NCBI RefSeq assembly: GCF_000208745.1
Contig: NC_030851.1
Coordinates: 10,892,126 to 10,956,125 of the forward strand
From: Theobroma cacao
Lineage: Eukaryota > Streptophyta > Magnoliopsida > Malvales > Malvaceae
DNA: 64,000 bases
Reading direction: 5' to 3'
Position 1 is the first letter of the stretch; the number at the start of each line of letters is the position of its first letter. This document shows, one piece after another, positions 47,542 through 59,187 of this stretch. The notes under the pieces were generated by a model. It ran no database searches, was not told the origin of the DNA, and was given only the letters and a program-made list of their open reading frames with translations. The position numbers and the translations under genes were made by a program.

Positions 47542-50227
47542 ATGGTGAAACTGACAAGAGATTTTGTAAACCAAAGAAAGAAGCAGGAGAGAGAAAGAAA
47601 GAAGAAAGTGAAACAGGACGTGAGAGGAAAAGGAAAAATAGAGAAACACATAGAAAAACAGTTGTATGAGCTAAGCCTCGTTCCAATAACAATTACAAGA
47701 AATCCTGGTTTCCTGATTGATGGGGAGGAAAAGGAAAACTATGGAAGTTCTACTTCCATGGACCCTGATTTGTACACAGCTGCCATGGAAGGCAGAATCC
47801 TGGAACTGGTAGAAGCTGTGGAGAAAGGACCCGCTGATAGACAAAGTGATCGTGTTGTGCCAGCAAGCTGTATTCAAGTAAGCCCCCAAAAGAATACAAT
47901 GCTTCACATAGCAACAAGTTATAGACATCATGAGATTGTTAATCTCATCTGCAAGGATTTGCCCTTCTTCATTCAGGAGAAAAACTCTAAGGGTGACACT
48001 GCTCTCCATATAGCAGCAAGGATTGGTGATCCGTTGCTAGTCCGCCTGATAGTTGATGCCATAAGAGGTTCTTCTAGCGAATCTATGTTAGGTGACAAAA
48101 ATGAGGATGGAAACACTGCTTTGCATGAAGCCTTGCTAGCTCATCATGAAAAGATCGCTCGGATCCTGATTGACAAAAATAGGGAAATGTCGTATAGCGC
48201 CAACAAGGAAGGCAAATCTGTATTATATCTTGCTGCGGCCGCAGGTTATGCAGATATTGTTAGGCTTATAATGGAAAATCCATTAGGGAACTACAATGAA
48301 CAACAAAGACTGCAAAATGAATCACCAGTACACGCTGCCATTCATGGGAGGAACATTGGTAATTTATTTCATGTACACTTTAGACTTTGTGTAGGGATAA
48401 TTAACGTTTAATTTCTCTCTTTTTATGTTCTTATTTCATTTACTTGTTACAAGACATTCACCTTTTCTCTTTGACCATGCATTAGCAATTTCAGTGACAG
48501 TTGAAAAAAATCGTCTGCGTCAGACCATAGCTCCTTGAACATGTTAATTAGCCCTGCTAAGCTTTTCCTTTGGAATAGCAGATGTCCTCAAAATAATGTG
48601 GGAAAAGGACCAGTCTTCTTTTCATGTAAGATGTGAACAAGGAAGGAATCCGCTTCACTGTGCTGCATCCATAGGCTATCTTGAAGGGGTCAAAATCCTG
48701 CTTCAGATGTTCCGTGGTGCTGCATACCAAAGGGATCGGAATGGTTTCTTCCCTATTCACATAGCTTCTGATGAAGGCTATATCGGGATAGTCCAAGAGT
48801 TTCTATGGCACTGTCCGGATTCAAGGGAGCTTCTTAACAGGCAAGGTCAAAGTATACTTCACCTTGCTGCAAAGAGAGGAAGAATTCATTTGGTGAATTA
48901 CATACTCAAAGTGCCCACACTACAGAATCTTATAAATGAGAGAGATGAGAATGGAAACACGCCTTTACTTTTAGCTACTATTTACCTGCATCCCAAGGTT
49001 GTAAGCGTTCTTACATGGGACCGGAGAGTTAATCTACTGCTGATGAACGAGGACGGATTGACAGCGCTGGATATTGCACAAGAATACAACACAGACACAC
49101 AAATGATGGCTTCATGTCCAAAGGTATGTGACTACGGGAAGTAGATTAATATATTTCTATCGGAGCCGTTGGTCCGCCACAAGCAGTGGAAAGTTCGTGC
49201 TTGTGTACATGCCCAATTTTGAATTTAGTGCTTATTAGAGTTTTATAATTTCCCAAGTAATTGTCTATAACCACTAGCATCAGTTAACTGTTCACATATA
49301 AATTATCTTTACAGCAATTTTGTGATTGAAAACAAAGAAAGGAAGTTATGGTGCGCAAATGAGCGTCCATTATTTCCAATGCAATGTCAAAATGGTCAGA
49401 GTGAGAACACTTCCAATTAACACGGTAGATGCTTTTTCTAGCTATTGATTTATTAGCTTGGATCCGGATCCTAGGAAGGTAACCTGGCAAAGTTGAACCC
49501 GTTAACAAAAAGAGCTGATGATTTGATGTGGTTCCCGTATTTTGAAAGGTAACCTATTATGTTGGTGCATATGTAATCTTGTTTTTGTATTGTGCAGCGA
49601 TTGACATGGCTCGCCTTAAGACTAACCTGTGCAGAACGCTCCCAGCCAACAGCCTCAAGAAACAGAAGACAAAGTTCAGTTGAAGGAGAGTGTTCGAAAT
49701 TTGAAAGTTACAAGGAGAACGTCAATGTAATATTATTAGTCTCAACACTGGTTGCAACAGTGACATTTTCAGCTGGTTTCACAATCCCTGGTGGTGACAA
49801 CAACTCTAGTCCTGACGAAGGTTCTGCAATCATGCTAAGGGAAAGGATGTTCCAACTGTTTGTCATCTGCAACACAATGGCTATGTATAGCTCCATCATC
49901 ATTGATGTTACACTCATTTGGGCACAGTTAATTGATCTCGGTTTGGTGTTCTTTGCTCTTAAACTGGCAGTACCTCTCCTAGGAGTTGCACTTACAATGA
50001 TGTCCATAGCATTCATGGCAGGTTTATACTTGGTGGTGAGCAAGCTTAGTTGGCTTGCCTCAGTTGTCCTCTCCTTGTGGTTGATTTTTCTTGTCATGCT
50101 CGCAGCAATCTTTATTCCACTATGTTGCTCAGCTAGCTGCTACATTCTGCGTTACATTTCTTACTATCCCTTCCGCTTGATGTTGTACACGCTTGGAAGC
50201 CATGAGGAGGATGACTCAAAGGAATAG
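47542..50227 (+). CDS. Ankyrin-repeat membrane protein with PGG domain (ACD6/ITN1-like)
   Basis: Three exons: 47542-48358, 48582-49123 and 49598-50227; 662 aa. The family sits in plasma or internal membranes and acts in defence, salt and hormone responses. Ankyrin repeats are seen from about residue 120 to 440 (NTMLHIATSYRHHEIVNLI, GDTALHIAARIGDPLLVRLI, GNTALHEALLAHHEKIARIL, KSVLYLAAAAGYADIVRLI, GRNPLHCAASIGYLEGVKIL, GQSILHLAAKRGRIHLVNYI). Exon 3 opens with a basic linker, then the PGG domain (SYKENVNVILLVSTLVATVT, PGG at 517-519) and further hydrophobic helices, four in all. The 72-residue Lys/Arg/Glu-rich N-terminal extension is unusual; a second Met (47758, MDPDLYTAAMEGR) is the typical family start and would give 590 aa. 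Confidence 0.9.
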
Positions 50228-51512
50228 CTTTCAGCCATCTTTAATAACATTACTGTTGACGAGTGGAAATAAACATCTTATACAGTTATGTTTAATGAAC
50301 ATTAAACATTTGCTGGCATACATTGTAATACAAGCCTCATATACTCCGGGGTGAAAGTATTGTACCTTGTACATATATATTTGAACACTTAGGTGTGTTT
50401 GCATGAGCAAAACTCTTAAAACACTATGTTAAAAATAAGCTTTAATCTATTGAAGGGATTGGATTTTTCTTTGATTTCAAGCAGGAACTGATACTTGCAG
50501 GAAAAAGACAACAGAGTATATAGGAAGGACTGAGCTTCTATGAGGTCAACTTGAACAGTAGAAAAATGGCTCACAACCCAACTAGGGATTTGACCAAAAA
50601 TGAGAGAGAGAGACCTAGATAAGTAATGAAAATAAGAAACAATAAAGGGAAACCAATAAGTTAGTCTCCTTTCCTCTCCCCACCGCCCCCNTAGGTCTTT
50701 TTCCTCTCTTCCCCCCCCACCCCTTTTTTTTTTTTTTTGTGTGTAGCTGCTATTTATTCATTAGCAAACCAATACGGCAATGGAACCCTTTGTTTGTTCT
50801 ACGAATGGCTTAGCTGTTTGTCATACACATACAGATTCTTTAAGATGGTTTGGTCCAAGCACGTGACAAATGCTGCAGTTCAAGGGGGACCAACCTTCCC
50901 TGTTCCCTCTAATTTCCACGGCGTGAGATAGCTTTTTGTAAAGCATGGAACACAATCATACCAAAAATACAGTTAATTTCATTAATGTTAAAAAAAAGTG
51001 AAGAAAGTAAATAAAATAATGAAAGAGACTAGGAGTTTATTCATATGATTTTTGCAAAGATAATCAAGTAATTAACCCATCAATTCAAGAATCAATGCAT
51101 GCTTTAGGATTTGAACTGAAAACATTTGCATTCCATAGCCCAGTACTGCAGAAAGAAACTGAAAAATGAATGACTGCCATGTATACACTGGAGAAGTTTT
51201 AGGCTGCAAAGAAATAAGTAAATTTAAGAGTAAAAAACAACAGTTCGTCATTCATTTCTTTTTATACATAGAACAAACAAAAGCAGGGATAACTATTAAA
51301 TAGCCCTTTAACAAAGAGCTTGCCTCGTTTTTGAACTCCTAATTTAAGTCAAATTAACAAAAATCAAACAATGTCTTAGATGGAAGATGAGGATAACTTT
51401 CCTAAATTCCATCAACCAGGAAAACTTCCAAAATCCGATTTCTTCCAAGTATCCACAAAGTGAAATCTCTCCAGCTAAATAAGGTCTCAGTAACTTAAAC
51501 AATTCAACTTAA
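50228..51512. other. Convergent 3' intergenic region
   Basis: 3' UTR of the ankyrin gene, then spacer. It contains a single N at 50691 inside a C-rich/T-run stretch (50676-50738) that was hard to sequence. No other feature is seen. Confidence 0.5.
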
Positions 51513-52025
51513 TCACTCACCAGAATTCTTCCTGACAAGTGCAAAGTACCCCAAAACGGCACAAACAGCAGCTACAAGATTCCCTTCCTTCAACAAAATC
51601 TTGAACACAATCCCAGCGATCTCTCTTGTAATCTTCCTGCCTTCAAGCACCAAGGTCCTCTTTGGTTTCCCAAAGAAAGCAAGCAGAACCACAACAGTGA
51701 TCCAGGTCACCAAAGTGGCCGGCACAGCCACAGCCAGAGCTGCAACCATAGAAAGCAGCCCAAAAACCGCACCAAGAAGAACAGAGGCATAGAGGGCAGG
51801 CCACCCAGAAGAAGCAGAAGATGGTTGGGCTTGACGTTTGTACCAAGAAAGTATTGATTTAAGGGAATTCCACGAAGAAGCTAAAAGGATTGCATAAACT
51901 AGCACAAAGAGAAACACCCATGTTCTCCTTTTGCTCATAACTTTCAGAAATAACTTGTATGATGATGGCGGAGGAGGTGTTGTTGATGTAGGAGAAGTGG
52001 GTAGTGCTTCGTGTTCTCCCTCCAT
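51513..52025 (-). CDS. Uncharacterised four-helix membrane protein
   Basis: Intronless, 170 aa, ATG at 52025. Residues 1-23 are Ser/Thr/Pro-rich and probably cytosolic. Hydrophobic segments lie at about 35-52 (TWVFLFVLVYAILLASSW), 77-97, 99-119 and 147-164 (GNLVAAVCAVLGYFALV), with basic loops KRRTW and GKPKR. This looks like a small plant integral membrane protein; I do not recognise a named domain. Its clean open frame, hydropathy pattern and higher GC than the flanks support a real gene. The membrane it resides in is not evident. Confidence 0.72.
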   Translation of the reverse strand: MEGEHEALPTSPTSTTPPPPSSYKLFLKVMSKRRTWVFLFVLVYAILLASSWNSLKSILSWYKRQAQPSSASSGWPALYASVLLGAVFGLLSMVAALAVAVPATLVTWITVVVLLAFFGKPKRTLVLEGRKITREIAGIVFKILLKEGNLVAAVCAVLGYFALVRKNSGE

Positions 52026-52976
52026 GTTTTTTCCTTCTATTTGAAGTGGCTTGGTTCTCTCACCTTCTCTCTCCGCGCTTGGATTTCCTGTGCTTGTTTT
52101 GGTTTTCAGTTAGTTTTTGGGCCTCTAGGATGGATTCTCGGTGAGTTTTGGGTACCTCTCTATGTCCGAGAGGCTGAGATGAGATGATGAAAAAGTAGAT
52201 ACTATTAGACTCAGCAAAAGAAGTTAATGGGAAGTACCAAGCGCAATTGGAAGCAAGGGAAAACAACTTGAGCACCTTGGCAGCATCTGATTGGGTAGTG
52301 TATTCACGCGCCTGGGAGATGCTGTTATTAAGTAGGATGCTTTAAGTAAACCTCTGTCTTTGTCGAGAACGACAGTGGGGTTCTTGAAGCTCTATCATTT
52401 AATGGGCTTTTTGGGCACAAGGAATTGAATTTGGACTGGAATCTTCTACGGGCATTTTGGGGCGTCAATTACTTCTCCGGCTGGAGCTTGCAATAACTGG
52501 TTTCTTCTTCGGGTTGCCAAGCTCTTGCTTTACACCTTGCGGAATCTTTCTCAGCTTCTAAGAAGCCCAGCAACCTAATAACTTTTTCCTTTCAGTGTTA
52601 TTCTTCCTGACTAGGGAGATTCAGGAAAAGCGGTATAAGAGGGGTCCAGCCAGAAACTTAGGTACTACTCCATAGTCCATGTCAACAACATAAAATGGAA
52701 AAACAGGTTACGATGCTTATTTAATATCACCAGAAAATTCATTATCTCCTGCTGTGGCTAGTACAAATTGTAGATGAGAGTTTAGTAGGATGACTGACTG
52801 CTTTTGAGGTGTGCTTTTCGTCCAGCGAGTTAATGCGCTTTAGATGTTACGCTGCATCATTCAAAGGCATTCCATAATGGATCAACCAACACATAGGTTA
52901 CATCAAGAGTCCAAGTGCCCAAATACGTTTCAAGCGTGAAAGCAGTCAATGTTACGATCTACATTAACTCCTGTAA
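52026..52976. other. Promoter-side spacer of the 170-aa protein gene
   Basis: Non-coding; GC-richer next to the gene, with a pyrimidine/purine leader, then AT-rich. No gene is seen. Confidence 0.45.
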
Positions 52977-53223
52977 GGTATTATATAATTTGATCCTCTG
53001 GATAAAAGATATCTCACAGTTCAAAGGTGGTATAAACTTTTACATGTCCAGTATTACTTTAGTATATAGCCGATGTGAGATTCATAGCTTCTTTTTTTAA
53101 GACCATAACATTCTCTCTTATTCTTACTAGGAGTTTCTCTTTAATGTGGAACTTTGTAGCTTTTTTCGTTGGGAGTATTATCTCGACGATATGAGATTCA
53201 CATACAAGCAAAGATCGTGATAT
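52977..53223. repeat. Dispersed repeat, copy 1
   Basis: Matches 54041-54303 through CATAGCCGATGNGAGATTCAT, ACCATRACATYCTCTCTTA, GTTGGGAGNATTATCT and GAT(T/C)CACAT-CAAG blocks. It is non-coding and of unknown class, probably a fragment of an LTR or other repeat family. Confidence 0.7.
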
Positions 53224-53288
53224 CTTTTCCTACTTCAACAAGGGTCTACTGTCTTCAGTGGCACATCGTTAGTACTTAGAGTCTGCTT

Positions 53289-53291
53289 TGA
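53289..53291. repeat. Target-site duplication TGA (left)
   Basis: TGA abuts the left end of the TIR element at 53292 and recurs at 54004-54006. Confidence 0.6.
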
Positions 53292-54003
53292 GGTAGTATT
53301 TGGTATGAGGGAAGTGAGAGCACATTCCACGCAATGTGTCTAATTATATTACATTACAGTGTTTGTTTTGCAACAGACTACTGCAATGTAAGATTGCAAT
53401 ACAATACATTCTATTGCACTCTGTAATATTATTATAAATATTTTTACCCTTCAACTTTATTATTTTGTTAAAAACATTTTGTAATGTTATAATTAAAATA
53501 AAAATATTAAAATAAAATATATAATATAAGAATTAAAAATTAAAATAAAATAAAATAAAATATAAGAAATTAAATTCATATGATAATATAAGTAAAAAAA
53601 TTAAAATAAAATATATATAATATAAAAAATTATATTAAAAAATAAAAATAAAATATTTAAAATTATAATAAGAAATGAAAATAAAATATATGACATTAAA
53701 AATATATTTAAGAGATGATATTATATAAAAATTAGCAATAAAAAATACAAGTATATTAAACTTGCATTTTAATAAATAAGGGTAATTTTGAAAGTTAACA
53801 TTACATTTGTAACAGAGTACTTGTAAATCAAACGCTGTAATGTTATCTTCTCTGTACTTTAATCATTATTTTACTTGTATACCAAATACTGTAATGTTAT
53901 TTTGCTTGCAATCATATTGTTTGCAATCACATTACTTGCAATTATATTACCTGTAATTATATTACCTGTAATCATATTGCATTGTAAAGTACCAAACACC
54001 ACC
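53292..54003. mobile_element. PIF/Harbinger-like MITE
   Basis: The terminal inverted repeats GGTAGTATTTGGTA and TACCAAACACCACC (12 of 14 paired) are flanked by the 3-bp duplication TGA. The 712-bp interior is AT-rich without coding capacity. Subterminal motifs such as TTGCAATCATATTG and CTGTAATTATATTAC recur as direct and inverted copies near both ends, as expected for transposase binding sites. The 3-bp duplication (T-N-A type) points to the PIF/Harbinger group. Confidence 0.65.
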
Positions 54004-54040
54004 TGATACCAACTGTTATGGTCCCCACCAACCTTTGTGA

Positions 54041-54303
54041 GGTATTGTTCGCTTTACCCTGTTGGCCTCATGGTTTTATCCCACAAAAAGTGCCTCACAA
54101 GTTGAAGGTAGTGTGAACCTTTATATGTACTGTATCACTCTAGTACATAGCCGATGAGAGATTCATGGCTCCTCTCTCTAAAACCATGACATCCTCTCTT
54201 ACTCCTTACTTGGAATTTCTCTTCAATGTGGGACTTTGTGGTTTTACTCGTTGGGAGCATTATCTTGACAATGTGGGATTCACATTCAAGAAAGGACTGT
54301 GAC
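54041..54303. repeat. Dispersed repeat, copy 2
   Basis: Second copy of the repeat at 52977-53223, longer at its left end (GGTATTGTTCGCTTTACCCT...). The MITE at 53292-54003 lies between the two copies. Confidence 0.7.
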
Positions 54304-54307
54304 ATCT

Positions 54308-55157
54308 AAAGGCGTTCTGAGAGTGAAAGCACCAATGGGCGTTCTGAGCGCTTTATGAGCACGAAAGCACCCAAGAGCTTTTCGAGCACCGAAGCTTCTA
54401 AGGGCATTCCCAACACGGAAGCACCCAAGAGCTTTCCAAGCGCGGAAGCACCCAAGAGCTTTCCAAGTGCGGAAACACCCAAGAATAAGCATGGAACAAT
54501 TATTTGTACGAGGAAGTTAAAGTAACTTAGAACAAGAGGTAGGGTTCATGAGTTACCTTCACATTAGGAATGTTCTAGAGAGTTTGGCTTGGTAGCTTAG
54601 ATATGAAGATAGTTAAGAAAACTTCCTCTTAACTTTTCCTTGAAGTATAAGTGCTTAACCCCTTTTTCTTTCTTTACTCCTTAAGAATACATGTGGCGCA
54701 CTATGAAGTGTCACTACTCCATTACCCAAAACTTACACCTACTATCCAACCACATGATCATTCTTTTAATATTTTATAAATCGTTTTTTAACTACTCTTT
54801 CATGACAAGCATGTTCTCCCATAATTGAACGTGTTCTCTTAACTACTCTTAAGAAAATGCTTTTATTAAGCATAAATATAAGGGACTTAGAGGTTAAAAG
54901 GTAATTAGAAATCATCAGAAACCTAGCAAAGATTATCTTGAAAGTTTTCTTGAGACTTCTTCAAATATTCTTTCTATTCAGCCTTTCCCATTCGTCGTAA
55001 TCCATCACTTATTCCACCTTTTTCTTTTCCCTTACCACTTACCACCAAAGCACTTACGCTTCAAAAACTGCTTCAGTCTTCTTCTTTGTCGCCTTTGGCG
55101 CATTCCAATTCACTCATTGCAACAAATCTTCTCTCTCTACTTGAAGAACCCTTTGCA
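54308..55157 (+). repeat. 5' LTR with 27-bp minisatellite
   Basis: Homologous to 57181-58003. Its first 180 bp are tandem 27-bp units of the type GGAAGCACCCAAGAGCTTTC. It ends GAAGAACCCTTTGCA. Confidence 0.75.
54310..54490. repeat. 27-bp minisatellite in LTR
   Basis: About six diverged copies; translated on the minus strand they give a 9-residue periodicity (CFRAWKALG-like), which is only a consequence of the repeat length. The matching 3' LTR tract is at about 57185-57350. Confidence 0.8.
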
Positions 55158-55287
55158 TTTTGGCGATTCCACTAAGGGAGAGTGATTGCAGTAAGTGAAA
55201 AATTAATTGAAAATTTTTATCAGAAGATATAGAGAGTTCTCCTAACAACCAAGAAACGTCTGTTCTCACTTATATCTAGGAGCTCAT

Positions 55288-56290
55288 GAAAATTCTCAAA
55301 GCTTCCCAAAAAAAGATACAAGTGTTAGAGGAAAACAATAAGCAAATGATGGAGACCATTACTCAGTATGCATCCACAACTGCCATAACCTATTAACTTC
55401 TACCTATACCAATAAAAAATGCCGCTAATGTGATCAACAACAATGAAAATGAAGGAAATGGAGAGAGCACGATTGACCCACTCCTTTATACCACCAATCC
55501 CTCTATTGTAGGTAATCCCGTTATGGCAACTCCTTCCACTAGTGCTCAGAGTTTTGTCACAAAGGAAAAGTTGGAAAAGTTGCTCGATCAGAATAACAAG
55601 AGTCTCAACTTTTCCAAGTTTGACTTGAAACTACCCTATCTTGCTAAGGTAGCCGTAAAGCCATACCCTAAAGATTACACCAGCCTAAAATTCAAACAAG
55701 TCAATGGCAAGACTGGTAATGCTTGGGAACCTGTCATGAAGCTTGTAAAAACCTTAGGAGTCGTAGGCTTGGAAGACGATTTAAAGCTGAAAGAGTTCTT
55801 TAAGTCTTTTACTGAGAAAGCATACATCTGGTATGTTAATCTCACTCTAAGCTCAGTTGACTATTGGAATCAGATGTGTAGGATGTTCGGAGAAAAATTC
55901 TTTTCTACCTAAAAAAGGTGACCTTTATTAAATTGGGGAAAGAACATCATAAGGTAAAAAAGGATCTTATGGAGTACATCCAGCGGTTTAGAGAACGTAT
56001 ACTAGATATACAAGATTCTCATGATTAAAAAGAGCTGGTCAAAGTATGCATCTAAGGTATGTTCGATGAAATATAGAGGCATTTGGACAACTTACCTTTT
56101 CATTTTTTTTCCATTTTAATTGAAACTGCACAACAGACCAATAATACAGTCCTTAGGTAAAAAAGAGCCAATCGTTTCAATAAGAAGAACATCACTCCTG
56201 TGAATGCAATTCAAGGGGGAAGTAAAGAAAGAAGAGGCCCTCGAGAGAATCTAAGGCCAAAGCGGGACAACTTTAAGAAAAGACAAGATT
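55288..56290 (+). pseudogene. gag pseudogene of truncated gypsy element
   Basis: Open from about 55430 to 55912 with the retrotransposon gag core (PYPKDYTSLKFKQVNGKTGN, then FTEKAYIWYVNL and WNQMCRMFGEKFFST). A stop follows, and the frame continues past it with YIQRFRERILDIQDSH and a Lys/Arg-rich linker with stops. The first in-frame codon of the open part is not ATG, so this is not an intact gene. Confidence 0.8.
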
Positions 56291-56379
56291 AAGATATTGT
56301 TATACCCTTTCCATTTTCAGCTCTACTCGACAGAGTCAGGGCATTCTTTCAAGAATGAATTAGAGACGGACAAATAAAT

Positions 56380-57180
56380 TTACCTTATCGAGACCACCAC
56401 CAGTAGAAGAGAAGTTCAATCCATGGTATTACGATTACCATCGCATGGTGGGTCATCCATTTGCTGAATGTAGGAACATGCGTAAGATATTTCACCAAAG
56501 AACACAAACAGGAGAAGTCTTGATTAGAAACAACACAATTCAAAACAATCCACTCCCTACTCATCAAAATGCTTGAAGACATGTAAGTGTAATGATCAGT
56601 ATTCAAGAAAAACCTACCTTTCCTTCCAATCAAGAAGAGGACACTCGTGCAGCTGCTATAGTTACCTCTTCCATTGCCAACTCACTCATGAAGAAACCTA
56701 GATGCAAACATTTCTTTGATTAACTTGGCTTCTCAGAAGAATCAAGGAAGAAGGTAGCTATAATGTTAGCACAAATAGGTGGTTTATAGAATGGAGAATA
56801 TAGCTTAGTGGGACTACTTATGAAGAAGATGGCAAGTGGATATGATAATGCCATAGTATTAATAAAAGTAGACATTTGTACATCACATCCCTATCACAAC
56901 AAGCCACTTTATGTGGATAGTAATGTTAATAGATACCTAGTGAGAAAGATGTTCATTGATGACGGTTCTTCAGTAAACCTTATGCCACTGTCTACTTCGA
57001 AGGTTGTGAATATAGATTTAAGGAGTTTGCATCATCTTATGACCATGACTTCCTTCAATAACAAAAAGATTAAAACTCTAGGGCAAGTCTTGGTGAATTT
57101 CAAGATAAGACCTATTCAAGATTAGATTTACTTCCACGTTATTGAATCTGATGTGGCTTATCACCTTTTCCTAGAAAGAA
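56380..57180 (+). pseudogene. Protease region of truncated gypsy element
   Basis: A YDYHRMVGHPFAECRNMRKI segment (56428-56487; zinc-finger-like, first Cys changed) is followed by the retropepsin core with FIDDGSSVNLMPLST (D-D-G in place of D-T/S-G) and HVIESDVAYHLFLERK. It breaks off there into the 3' LTR. Confidence 0.75.
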
Positions 57181-58003
57181 AGCGCCAAAAGGCGTTCCAA
57201 GCTCAAAAACGCCTAAGGGTGTTCTAAGCGAGGAAGCGTCTAGGGCATATCAAGTGTGGAAACACTTAGGAGCATTCCAAGCATGGAAATGCCCAAAGGC
57301 ATTCCAAGTGCAGAAGCGTCCAAAGGCGTTCCCAGCACGAAAACACCCAAGAACAAGCATAGAACAACTGTTTGTACAGAGAAGTGAAAGTAACTCATAA
57401 CAAGTGGTTGGGTTTATGAGTTACCTTTACATTTGGAATGTTCTAAAGAACTTAGCTTGGTGGCTCAAATATGGAGATAATTAAGAAGACTTCCTCTTAA
57501 CTTTTTCTTGAAGTACGTGTGCTTTACCTTTTTTCTTTTTTTGCTTCTTAAAAATACATGTAATGTACTATCAAGTGTTATTAACCAATTACCTAAAACT
57601 TACACCCACTATCCAACTATGTGGTCATTCTTTTAATATCCTATAAACCATTTTTTAATTGCTCTTCCATGACAAGCACATTCTCCCATGATTGAACATG
57701 TTCTCCTAACTACTCCTACGAAAGTGCTCCTATTCAGTATAAATATGAGGGCCTTAGAGGTTGAGAGGTAATAAAAAATCATCAGAAACCCAACAGAGAT
57801 TATCTTGAAAGCTTTCTTGAGACTCCTTTAAACATTCTTTTTATTTAACCCTTCTCATTTACCGTAGTCCGTCATTTCCTCCACCTTTTCTTATCCTTGA
57901 CCACTTGCCACCACTGCTACAATCTTCCTCTCTATTGCCTCTAATGTAATCCAATTCACTCATTACAACACGTCCTCTCTCTCTACCTAAAGAACCCGGT
58001 ACA
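57181..58003 (+). repeat. 3' LTR of truncated gypsy element
   Basis: Aligns with 54308-55157 from the 27-bp minisatellite through TTTACATTTGGAATGTTCT and CTTCCTCTTAACTTTTYCTTGAAGTA to the AAGAACCC end. Numerous substitutions separate the two copies, so the element is old. Confidence 0.75.
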
Positions 58004-58752
58004 CATAAATAATTGCTTGGTCTCAACTGACCTGTATATTCTACAATTCCACTTCGTCTAAGAGGTGGACAAACACAATATCTTAAATTAGACCGTGCGC
58101 ATGTCAGAACAATAGCAGCAACGAATGAACCTGGATGATATGTAACTGTAACCAAGTAAATTGCAGAGCAAACTGAGTTAGCTATTAATATATTCAGAGA
58201 ACAAATAAAAAGTCAACTTCAGAGTGGGGATGGGAAAAAATTAGAAAAACTTAAGGTCAACGGAGAACATTTCCATTCAAGGAATGGTTTATTCAAATTA
58301 CATGTAAATCATCTCAAGCACTCGCAACTTCGAAACTCATTCCAGATTAACATTTAAGACCACCGTATCAATATGAGAATGTGTTTGTCAAAATTTTGCC
58401 CTAGGCAAGATGCATGGATAAGTAAGCACCATAGCACAGTTACAAAGTGATTGCAAACAGACAGGTACAAGGGCATCTAGTTCTTACCACAACAATCAAC
58501 AGGCTTTCTGGAAACGTAGTAACCTCAATATCCATATGCATAGATGCTGCAACCTCTCCTTTTGAATATTCATCTCCGATCTTGCAAGTAATTGCACCTT
58601 TTCAAACACCCTGCTTCAAGCAACATGAAATCTTTCGTGATTTGATACCAGCCTTCATGAAGACATCCAAATTGAAACAAACAACTCTATTCAGTAATGT
58701 CACATTGTCATTTGTCACTGCCCACTTGAATTCATTTGCGCTCAAATTCAGG
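58004..58752. other. 3' flank of the 144-aa membrane protein gene
   Basis: Probably contains the 3' UTR of the minus-strand gene at 58753-59187. No other feature is seen. Confidence 0.4.
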
Positions 58753-59187
58753 CTAATCATACTTCTCCTTCCAAGTATACAATAAAAAGAACACCCAAGA
58801 AAGAGCCAACACAAAATCACCAACTACTTGTCTCGGCCAATCCCAAGATAAATCCTCTAACCTTCTCTCAAAATTAACCCTCCAAAGAGCCATTGATAAG
58901 TGAAGAAGTACACAACCTTTGGCGAAAAAGCTCTGGAATTTTTTATCCTTGACAAACGCTACCATGAACACCAAGAACCCAACTACAAAGAGAAGCAAAC
59001 CAACAAAAGAATTGGATGTCTGAATCAGCAATTTATCATGTGGGGTTGACCCTGAAAGCTTTTGAGCCGTTTCAACACCATGAGCAAAAATATAGATCTC
59101 GTTAAGATAGAACATTATCAAAGATCCACTCGTTATTGCGATCAGGGAGTGGAGAATGCAGATCACAAAGAACATAGACAGTCCCAT
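58753..59187 (-). CDS. Conserved plant four-helix membrane protein
   Basis: Intronless coding region of 144 aa, ATG at 59187. Hydrophobic helices at about 5-27 (MFFVICILHSLIAITSGSLI), 61-79, 89-105 and 121-138. Between them are the conserved-looking loop GVETAQKLSGSTPHDKLLIQ, the KDKKFQSFFAKGCVLLH block and WDWPRQVVGD. Near-identical uncharacterised proteins are, from memory, present across land plants; no function is assigned that I know of. The strong conservation pattern and the ending KEKYD support a real gene. Subcellular membrane is unknown; no cleavable signal is obvious, as helix 1 begins at the N-terminus. Confidence 0.82.
   Translation of the reverse strand: MGLSMFFVICILHSLIAITSGSLIMFYLNEIYIFAHGVETAQKLSGSTPHDKLLIQTSNSFVGLLLFVVGFLVFMVAFVKDKKFQSFFAKGCVLLHLSMALWRVNFERRLEDLSWDWPRQVVGDFVLALSWVFFLLYTWKEKYD

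Larger units (their letters stand above)
54308..58003 (+). mobile_element. Truncated Ty3/gypsy retrotransposon with both LTRs
   Basis: Similar LTRs (about 54308-55157 and 57181-58003) flank gag and the first part of a protease in the same orientation. Reverse transcriptase, RNase H and integrase are absent; the internal sequence goes from protease directly to the 3' LTR. The sequence after the 5' LTR, TTTTGGCGATTCCAC, resembles a degraded primer-binding site. The outer left border could not be fixed exactly. Confidence 0.8.

Noticed and set aside
54286..54492. Protein-like 9-residue repeat on the minus strand
   Set aside because: Produced by the 27-bp minisatellite of an LTR being a multiple of three; there is no gene context.
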